Positions 24,679 through 32,600 of a DNA stretch of 64,000 nucleotides are shown piece after piece (position 1 is the stretch's first letter; every line of letters starts with the position of its first letter). The stretch is taken from contig NZ_CP109796.1 in the NCBI RefSeq assembly GCF_038725785.1, positions 4,216,001-4,280,000 on the forward strand, written 5' to 3'. Both the position numbers and the translations under genes were made by a program. The notes below the pieces were generated by a model that saw nothing but the letters and a program-made list of their open reading frames with translations, was not told the DNA's origin and searched no databases. The DNA is from Termitidicoccus mucosus (lineage in GTDB: Bacteria; Verrucomicrobiota; Verrucomicrobiia; Opitutales; Opitutaceae).

Positions 24679-25746
24679 CTACCGCCAGCGCTCCAGTTTG
24701 CTGACGATGTATTTTTGCTCCTCCATCCCGTTTGTCGCGAGGCACAAATAGATCCCCCGCGGGTGAATCCGCTCCATAAAGGCATCGAGTTCGGATGGTT
24801 CCAGATCCACGACGACGCCCTTGCCTGCATGCTGGATTTTCTCGATCAGCCCGCACCATTGCATGATGGGCTTGTCCCCGCCCACGCCCTGCACCCACTG
24901 GATTCCGTCGATTTCCTTGATGGCCAAAAAGTCGTCCAGATGGCCGGCCACTCCCCTGCCGTCCATGTGCAGAATGTTGCGCCCGGCGAGCCGCACCTCC
25001 TCGAGAATCGACGGCAGCGCGAACTCGCGGAAGAATTCGCGCGACAGCATCGAGGACAAGTCCGCACTGGGAATATGAAATGATTCTTGCGACGGGATGC
25101 CGATCCACGTCGTCGAAGGCTGCCCATGATCGCGCAGGATTTTATTAAAGTGACCGAATACAAAGGCGAAGTGCGAGGCGCAGCGGGCGATGAATGTTTT
25201 CACGCCTTCGGGATCGTCATACATTTCCACAAGCAATCGCTCCGTCCCGAGAAACGCGTCGGCGCAGTCCACGCCGGTGTGTATGTCGGTGTAGCCCACG
25301 AGGTATTTGCCCGTGCAGCGGGAAAGCGCGAGGAGCGTCATGCATTCGAGTTTCTTGAAATATTCATTGTCCGTGGAAAACCGGATCCTTCCGAGTTCCC
25401 GGCAACTCCGGGCCGTGGGCCTCGCCCATGTGGTGACATCCCCGAATTCCACCTCGCAGCCGAGCATGCAGGGATACGCATTCGGGCCGAGATTCGGCCA
25501 AAAGAGAGGAAAGGTTTCCGCGACAAACTCCCGCCCCGCGATGTCCCGCTCGAATTTCCCGACTTGGTATTCCGCGTCGAACCACTTGTCCTTGGGCGAG
25601 GGCCAGCGTGACGAATCATCGACGACATTATATTGCTCGTTATGCGCCGAGAAACGCACCGGGGGGCGGTCGAGCAGTTCATTCGCATACCATGCGTTCA
25701 CACGCTCCATGCATTTTTCGAAGTCGGGCTTGGTTTCCAGGATCAT
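24679..25746 (-). CDS. URO-D-superfamily protein, second copy, lacking H-x-C
   Basis: A 355-residue TIM-barrel protein of the URO-D/methyltransferase superfamily, only distantly similar to 20676-21758. Its features are YTDIHTGVDCADAFLGTERL, MYDDPEGVKTFI, WIGIPSQESFHIPSADLSSM, and NILHMDGRGVAGHLDDFL where zinc-dependent relatives have H-x-C-x; here it is H-M-D. The end is GIYLCLATNGMEEQKYIV. The ATG at 25746 is preferred to an upstream TTG at 25758, since neither has a good Shine-Dalgarno. It lies 18 bp from the SSS symporter stop and 84 bp before the regulator start, so it probably closes a dehydrogenase-symporter-URO-D operon. Its reaction is unknown. Confidence 0.8.
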   Translation of the reverse strand: MILETKPDFEKCMERVNAWYANELLDRPPVRFSAHNEQYNVVDDSSRWPSPKDKWFDAEYQVGKFERDIAGREFVAETFPLFWPNLGPNAYPCMLGCEVEFGDVTTWARPTARSCRELGRIRFSTDNEYFKKLECMTLLALSRCTGKYLVGYTDIHTGVDCADAFLGTERLLVEMYDDPEGVKTFIARCASHFAFVFGHFNKILRDHGQPSTTWIGIPSQESFHIPSADLSSMLSREFFREFALPSILEEVRLAGRNILHMDGRGVAGHLDDFLAIKEIDGIQWVQGVGGDKPIMQWCGLIEKIQHAGKGVVVDLEPSELDAFMERIHPRGIYLCLATNGMEEQKYIVSKLERWR

Positions 25747-25764
25747 GGCGATAGACAAATATAA

Positions 25765-27375
25765 TCAGAATACCAAATACATGCCGACAAACGCGGCGAG
25801 ATACAACAGCCACCACAGACCGTAACGCCTATGCCACGGCCTTGGTCCGGCCATTCTGGCGGATGACATGGGGACGGCATCCAATATTTTCAGTTTTTCC
25901 GGAGATGGCGCAGGAGTAAGCAGACTCACGACCACAAAAACGGTCACGAGCAAAATGGCAAAAAAAGGCAGCAGGTGGTAAAAGTGCATGGATGCAATGC
26001 GCTCCGGAAGGAGCCATTTGCAACCCGGAAGCGTTGATGTGACGATATAATATGCCCCGAACGCGGCGCCGGTGGCGAGTGTCGCCACGCATCCCTGCCC
26101 CGTCCCCCTTCGCCAGAAACGCCCCAGCAAATAACAGAGCCCGCAGGGCAGCGTCATGAATCCCCCGAATTTCAATAGCAGGCTGAAAATCCCCTGCTCG
26201 GCCGCAAGGAAAACCGGAGCGGCGGCGATTCCCCAAATAATGTTCGCCGTGGCTGCCGATTTGCCCACGAGCAGCGCCTCGCGTTCAGGGGCCTTTTTTC
26301 GGATGGCCGGATACAGGTCGATGGAAACGATGCTGGACATCGCATTGATGCCGGATTCCTGGGTGTTCAGCAGCGAAGTGAGCAAGCCGGCAAATGCGAT
26401 GCCGGAAATCCCGGCCGGGAGCAGTTCCCTTATCATGGTGCTATACGCCGTGTCGGGCGCGATGCCGGGGAACAACTGCGCGGCGAGCAGTCCTGGAACG
26501 ATAAAAAGCGCGAATCCGCACATTTTCAGAAAAGCCCCGAGCAGCATCCCGGCCTGCGCGTGCTCCAGATTTTTCGCGCCGAGCACACGTTGCAGCATGC
26601 TAATATTTGAGAACGCCCACAGGCATGATGCCAGCAACTGCCCCGTAAACATGGCGGTCCATGGGAATTCCGGATCACTGTGCGGGCGGAGCAGCTCAAG
26701 CGTTTCCGACGGAGCGTTCTGGAAAAGCACCGCCAGTCCTCCCAGTTTGATGATGCCCACGATTGATACGGTGAGGCTGCCTATGATTATAATCGCAGCC
26801 TGCAACATATCGACGACCACCACGGCCGTAAGCCCGCCCACAACCGCATAAACCCCGGCGGTGCATGCGATGATGCAACCGGTGATATAAATGTTGGCCG
26901 TGTTGATCTCGATGCCGAGCAGGCTGAGAATGGCAAGCGAACCCGTGTACATGCTCAGCGGGCTGATCACGACGGCCAGCAGGACAAAGATCCCTCCATA
27001 AAAGAACTTGGCCCACCGGTTATAGCGCAGCTCGAGGAACTGCGGAAGCGTGGTGATATTTGAGCGCAGATAAAGGGGAACAAATACGACTGCCGATATA
27101 GTCAGGCCCAAACCACCCAGCAGATCCGGCGTCAAGGCGGCCACGCCGATCCGGTAGGCCATGCCCGTGCCGCCGATGAACGCGCCGATCCCGACGTTGG
27201 TGGAAAAAAGCGAAAACCCGACCATGACCCACGTGAACTGGCGCCCGCCGAGGAAATACCCCTCGCTGGTCTTCGACTTGTTGCGTCCCACCCAAATCCC
27301 CAGCGCGGTAATCCCGGCGAGGTAGGCGATCACCACCGCGAGATCAAGCAGGTTGAATTTTGACAACTCGCTCAT
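25765..27375 (-). CDS. Sodium/solute symporter (SSS family)
   Basis: A 536-residue integral membrane protein of the SSS/SGLT family that imports a solute with sodium. About 13-14 hydrophobic segments are visible. Family traits are EGYFLGGRQFTWVMVGFSLFS near residue 40, the GLTAVVVVDMLQAAIIIIGS segment (about 195) and SGIAFAGLLTSLLNTQESGINAMSSI (about 320). The likely substrate is a sugar or sugar acid, from context only. It starts four bases after the stop of the Gfo/Idh/MocA gene, so the two are translationally close, and it is followed by the URO-D gene. Confidence 0.93.
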   Translation of the reverse strand: MSELSKFNLLDLAVVIAYLAGITALGIWVGRNKSKTSEGYFLGGRQFTWVMVGFSLFSTNVGIGAFIGGTGMAYRIGVAALTPDLLGGLGLTISAVVFVPLYLRSNITTLPQFLELRYNRWAKFFYGGIFVLLAVVISPLSMYTGSLAILSLLGIEINTANIYITGCIIACTAGVYAVVGGLTAVVVVDMLQAAIIIIGSLTVSIVGIIKLGGLAVLFQNAPSETLELLRPHSDPEFPWTAMFTGQLLASCLWAFSNISMLQRVLGAKNLEHAQAGMLLGAFLKMCGFALFIVPGLLAAQLFPGIAPDTAYSTMIRELLPAGISGIAFAGLLTSLLNTQESGINAMSSIVSIDLYPAIRKKAPEREALLVGKSAATANIIWGIAAAPVFLAAEQGIFSLLLKFGGFMTLPCGLCYLLGRFWRRGTGQGCVATLATGAAFGAYYIVTSTLPGCKWLLPERIASMHFYHLLPFFAILLVTVFVVVSLLTPAPSPEKLKILDAVPMSSARMAGPRPWHRRYGLWWLLYLAAFVGMYLVF

Positions 27376-27379
27376 GGGG

Positions 27380-28666
27380 TCAGGCCGGTGTCCCGGCTGA
27401 TTCGTCGAAATGCTTCAATGCGCGAGAGGAAATCAACGGCATATGGTCCTCCAGCAAGCCCGCCGATGCGGGCGCATCGCCGAAATCCGGCACCGGCAGC
27501 ACCGCCCCCTCCTTGAGCGCCGATTCATGGGCGACGATACCCGGGGCGTTGTAGGCGGCGGCCCGCCACGCATGATTCGGCGGGAGCAGGCCGGTCGTCA
27601 CGGCACGACAGAAATCATCGACCAGAAACTGGTGCGAACCGAAATGCCCGTTGGGCAGGGTGCGGAACGACTCGGGCAGGCGTTCATTGGGATGCACCAT
27701 GGAGGAATATGAGAAAAAATCCTCCTGCTCGCCAGTCCGCAATCCAGTCCCGTTGTCCGCGCCGCCCGCCGGCCCCCTGCCGCATTGCAAGAACTCGCCA
27801 AGCGGAAACAGGCGGCGGTCGTGTGTCGCCCAAATCAACGAATCGCCCTGCTCCTCGAAGTTGGCCTTTGTGCCAAACAGTGTCACACGCACGCCGTTTC
27901 CCCGCCCATAACCGACGCGACGAAATTCGTTCAGCCTCGCCATGCCCCCGTCGGCGGTGCGCAGAAGCGCAGTTTCGTTGCTGAACACGTTGTTCCACTC
28001 ATTGGCTCCCTCGCGGAAAATGCCGTCGTCATGACGATCCCGCCAGCCGAGCGCGCTCACTTGGGTGAATTTTGAGCCGGTGACGCCGATTATCATGCTG
28101 GCGGAATGCGTCGGATAAAGCATCGGGGGAAAACCCGCCACGCGTTTCCAGCCATCCCCGCCACTATGCTGGAACGCACCATAAAAACCATGCTCCATGT
28201 CATGCATATATTCGCCCTCGCCATATACAAAAAGCCCGAAGTCGCCGCGCCGCCAGCGATGCCGGCAGTATATGTTTGACGGATAATAATAGCTGGTTTC
28301 GCCAAGCATATAGGTGAGCCCGGTGCGCCGCACCGCGTCGGTCAGCGCGGCCAGCTCGTCGAGTGCCTGCGCCGCGGGCACGGCGCAATACACATGCTTG
28401 CCCGCCGCCAGCCCCGCGAGCGCCAGCGGGGCGTGCAGGTGGCGTTGCGTGAAAATCGCAATCGCATCGACATCCTTGGCGGCAATCGCCTCCGTCGCCG
28501 AGACAAACACACGCCCGATTCCAAATTCAGACGCCACCTCGGCCAGCCGGCCCGGCAGTGCTTCGGCCAGAGACAATTGCGCCACGGCCGGGTGCGCTTG
28601 AAAGAGGGGGATGAACCTGCGGGAAAAAACACCCGCGCCAATGACGCAGAGATTGAAGGTTTTCAT
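27380..28666 (-). CDS. Gfo/Idh/MocA-family dehydrogenase
   Basis: A 428-residue NAD(P)-dependent oxidoreductase. The ATG at 28666 gives MKTFNLCVIGAGVFSRRFIP with the Rossmann GxGxxxxR-type loop. Further features are FVSATEAIAAKDVDAIAIFT, RHLHAPLALAGLAAGKHVYCAVPAA where EKP is usual (here CAVP, a notable change), and a C-terminal alpha/beta domain (YGEGEYMHDMEH, GSHQFLVDDFC). Such enzymes oxidise or epimerise sugars and cyclitols. The missing lysine of EKP could mean altered catalysis or use of another residue. It heads the operon with the symporter and URO-D gene, and is divergent from the AraC regulator. Confidence 0.88.
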   Translation of the reverse strand: MKTFNLCVIGAGVFSRRFIPLFQAHPAVAQLSLAEALPGRLAEVASEFGIGRVFVSATEAIAAKDVDAIAIFTQRHLHAPLALAGLAAGKHVYCAVPAAQALDELAALTDAVRRTGLTYMLGETSYYYPSNIYCRHRWRRGDFGLFVYGEGEYMHDMEHGFYGAFQHSGGDGWKRVAGFPPMLYPTHSASMIIGVTGSKFTQVSALGWRDRHDDGIFREGANEWNNVFSNETALLRTADGGMARLNEFRRVGYGRGNGVRVTLFGTKANFEEQGDSLIWATHDRRLFPLGEFLQCGRGPAGGADNGTGLRTGEQEDFFSYSSMVHPNERLPESFRTLPNGHFGSHQFLVDDFCRAVTTGLLPPNHAWRAAAYNAPGIVAHESALKEGAVLPVPDFGDAPASAGLLEDHMPLISSRALKHFDESAGTPA

Positions 28667-28790
28667 ATGATGAGGCCGGAGCCGCCCGGGGAATATACGG
28701 ACAGGAACCGTGCGCGCATCATAGCTGGTCATGGGAAAGTCCGCCTCTTGTCGGTTGACCAAAAACTCCGGGATTCTCAGGTTACCGGTC

Positions 28791-29669
28791 ATGCCCGTCG
28801 CCTGCCCCGCTTCACATGCCACCGCCCGCAATTCGCTCGGATTCGCGGGCGCGCGACGCCCGCCGCATCTCGCGATACGAGGCCACCAGCATCAGGACAT
28901 CGAGCTGAATTTCATACCTGACGGCACCATGACCTACCTTCTCGGAGGGCAGCTTGTCACCGTGCCCGCCGCGCGTCTGGCGGTGCTATGGGCGGAAACG
29001 CCCCACCAAGTGGTCGCACTCTCCGGGACGGCTGATTTTTTTTGGTTCACCCTCCCGTTTGCCTGGGTCATACAGCTCGGTCTCCCACCGGGCATGATCG
29101 ATCGCCTGCTTTCCGGCCACCTGCTGGTCGCGCAGGACGGCAATGCCGCCGATGAACGCCAGTGCGTGCGCTGGCTGGACGCGTTGCGTGAAACGGGCGA
29201 CGCCATCAGGCAGGCGGTCCGGTTGGAGCTTGAAGCCGCGCTCTGGCGCATGTCGCTCGCCCCGTCGGCATCGGCTGCCTATGCAGGGAATGACACAAAC
29301 AACCGCCGGTTGCCGGCGAGCCATCTTGCCTTGCATATACAACGGATGGCGGGGGTCATTGCCACGGGATACACTGGAGAGTTGTCGATCAGCGATATTG
29401 TCCGTCCCACCGGATTGAACGAAAATTATGCCATGACCCTGTTCCGCCAGATATGCGGGATGACATTGCGGGATTATGTCACCCGGCACCGGCTTTCCCA
29501 TGCGCGCCGCATGCTGGCCACGACATCGGAAAAGGTAATCACCATCGCGATGGAAAGCGGGTTCGGCTCGATGAGCCGTTTCTACGAAGCGTTCAAGAAA
29601 GCCGAAGGGTGCTCGCCGGAACATTTCCGCAAACGCCAGTCCGCCACGCTGTCGGGCATGATGCCGTGA
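28791..29669 (+). CDS. AraC-family transcriptional regulator
   Basis: A 292-residue protein from the ATG at 28791; an ATG at 28731 is also possible, and the start is uncertain. The N-terminal cupin-like sensor includes HLAIRGHQHQDIELNFIPDG and TYLLGGQLVTVPAARLAVLW. The C-terminal double helix-turn-helix (about 200-285) includes LSISDIVRPTGLNENYAMTLF and ITIAMESGFGSMSRFYEAFKKAEGCSPEHFRK, the AraC signature. It is divergent from the dehydrogenase-symporter-URO-D operon and probably activates it in response to a sugar ligand. Its stop is only 13 bp from the stop of the convergent autotransporter gene. Confidence 0.9.
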   Translation: MPVACPASHATARNSLGFAGARRPPHLAIRGHQHQDIELNFIPDGTMTYLLGGQLVTVPAARLAVLWAETPHQVVALSGTADFFWFTLPFAWVIQLGLPPGMIDRLLSGHLLVAQDGNAADERQCVRWLDALRETGDAIRQAVRLELEAALWRMSLAPSASAAYAGNDTNNRRLPASHLALHIQRMAGVIATGYTGELSISDIVRPTGLNENYAMTLFRQICGMTLRDYVTRHRLSHARRMLATTSEKVITIAMESGFGSMSRFYEAFKKAEGCSPEHFRKRQSATLSGMMP

Positions 29670-29682
29670 AATGGATAAAGAT

Positions 29683-32600
29683 TTACCAACTCACCCGGAC
29701 GACTGAGTTAAAAGTATGCCGGATGGTATCGTTGTCATGGTCTCCCGCCGGAATGTAATCAAAGTCATACGCAAGCGCGAACAGCATCCTTCGTGAGAGG
29801 GCCATGCGCAGCCCCACCCCCGCGGTCACTCCGCTGGAATCATATTCATCGCCCCGGATTTGCAGGCGCGCGTTCGGATAATCAACCAAGGTCGCCCAGG
29901 CGTCGGTGATTTTGGTGTGAACGCGCTGGCGCCAGCCCGCGCTCAAGTCCACCATGCCGGGCAGGCCCCAAGCCGTCGTGATTTCCTTGCTGGCGTCGCA
30001 GCCGAACACGGCCTGCACGGTGCGGGCGCCCATGTTGTCCAGCCGCACGGCACCCTTGCCGGTTTCGGCGTAATGGCGGAAGTCGAGGCTCATGTAGTGC
30101 AGCCCGACCGACGGGCGCAGGCTGCCGTTCGCGAACAATGGCAGCATGCAGCCGACCTCCATCTTGGCGCCGGCGTGGTCCATGTTATAGGAGCCGGTGA
30201 CGATGTTGCCGTGGTCCTCGCGGCGCTCGGTGTCGGCGGAACCGGAGCCGAGGTTGAAATCGGCGGTGGCGTAAACATTTCCCCGCCGGATCGCGCCATA
30301 CAATCCCAAATGCGGCAGGCCCATGTCCGTGGTCGCGTTGTTGGTGGTTTCCAGGCGGGCGGCGGTGTAGCCCGCGTAAATGCCGGCCATGATGTTCCGC
30401 TCGGAAATCCAATCGTAACCGACAATGCCGCCGTAGGAGGCGGCGGTGTAGCCGAGATGCCCGGCATCGTCGCCATACTCGGCGAACGAGCCGATGGCGC
30501 GGAACCAGAGCGCCCGCCCGCCCGGGCCCTCCTCCTTGCCCAGCAACGGGGCGATGAACTCCTCGCTGATGTGGGTATAAACGGCGCGCGTGGCCGCGAG
30601 CATGGCATCGAAGCCGACGACGATGTCCTTGCCCGGCTCCAGCGCCTTGTTGTAGGCGGTGACGACCAGCGTGTCGCCGTTGACGATGTCCGCCACCATG
30701 AACATGCCGCCTTGGTGAGGATCGTAGGCGGGCAGGTTCGGGATGCCGCCGTAGGCGACGGCGGCGGTGTAGATGCCGGTGGGCATGATGCCGTCGAGGC
30801 GGATTTCGCCGCCGTTCATGAAATTCAGCGTGCCGGAAAGCGCCACCGAGCTCATGCCATTGTTGGTGGTCGGGGCGAACACCAGCGCGCCGCCATCCAC
30901 GTCCAGGTTGTTCGCCAGCGTGCCCGGATATACTATTTTCAACCAGCCGCCTTCCCCGACCATGACATCCGCGGCCGTCCCGCCGAGCGCGCCAACCGCG
31001 GCGGCTGTGATTTTGGAATCCGCGCCGACAACGAAAGTCCGCAGGGTGTTGGCGCCGTTGAGAGACAGCGTGCTGGAGGTGAACAGCACGCGATCACCCC
31101 GCAGGCTCCCGCGCACCTGGCCCGAGCCGACACCCTGAAACTCCAGCACCGAGCCGTCGCGGATGTCCACGGCGTCGGCAATGGACTCGGCCCTCCTGGC
31201 GATCGTGCGAGCGTTGTTTATCTCCAGGTCGACAGTGTTGTTGCCCGAGAGGGCCAGCGTGCCCGTGCCCTCAATGACAAGGCGGTCGCCGCTGATTTTT
31301 CCGGAAAACTCCACGCCGCGCCCGTTGGTCTCGATGGCAAGCGTGTTCGTGCCCGCCGCGATGTCGTTGGCGACAGCCAGCCCGTCCGCCTCGATGTCCA
31401 GTGTCGCGGAGGATGCCGCGACCGCCAGCGTGCCGGAGCCAAGCGCATCGTTGTTGGCCAGCCCGAGCCGTCCTTCCTCCAGAATGATGCCGCCCGTGTG
31501 CGAGCTTGAACCGGAGAGCGTCCATTTGCCCGCGCCCTGCTTGACGACCGTGCCCGCGCCGGCGAAACCGCCGGCAAAACCGGTGTCGTCGCCGATGCTC
31601 ATCGCGAGCCTGGCGGTGCCAAGCTCGACCGTGCCCGCGCCTTGCAGCCGCGCGAGTGTCTGATCGTGTCCGTCGAGGTCGAGTGTCGCGCCGGCGTCCA
31701 ACACGATGGTCGCGTCCGCCGCCGCCGTGAGCACATCCGCCGCCCCGGCGCGCAACACGCCGCCGCGCACCGCGAGCGTGCCGGAAAAGCCGCTGGTGTC
31801 CGCGCCGAGCACCACCGCGCCGTCGCCGGTCTTGGCCAGCGTGGAGTCCGCCGCGCCGGTGAGCGCGCCGCCCAGCGCCAGCGTGTGGCCGGCGCTGTCG
31901 ATGGCGCCGGTGACGCCTGATGCGACGGAGACAGTGTCATCGAGCGCCAAGTCCGCCGCCGCCCGGAGCGTGCCGCCGCCGAGGAAAGTGATGCCCGTGC
32001 TGTCCGACGTGGTGAGCTGGTCGCCCCGGCTGAAGGCGAGCACGCCGCCGTCGATCTGGACGCCGCCGGCGAAGGTGTTTGCCCCGTTCGCCAGCGTGAG
32101 CGTGCCGCTCCCGGTTTTCACCAGTCTGCCCGTGGCATCGGTGATGTGAGCGACGCCGCCCGCGTCCGGCTGCACGTTGCCCGCGTCGGCGTGGATGCCG
32201 CCGCCGGTGAACGTGTAATCCGCGCCGCCGCCGACCGTCATGTCGGCGACACGCACCTCCTCCGCGTCAACGAAAATGCTCCGGCTGCCCGGCTGCCCGG
32301 CGTCCGTGGCGCCGTCGAAGATGACGCGGTCGCCGTAGCTGAACTGGTTCACTGCGCCACCGTCCGTCCAGCTTGCCGCCGCCAGGCTCCAAGTGGAGCC
32401 GCTGTTGCCCGTCCATGTCATCACGCGGGACTGGTCGGCGGTCGTGACCAGTTGCAGCACGCCGCCCGCGTCGGTGAGCGCCGCCGAGAGCCGCCCGCCG
32501 GGGAGCAGCGTCATGCCGCTGAGCGTCACGCGCCCCGCGCCGGGCGCGGCGAGGCCGGTGAGGTTGCCGAGGTTGAACGTGCCCGAGGCGAAGGAGGCCA

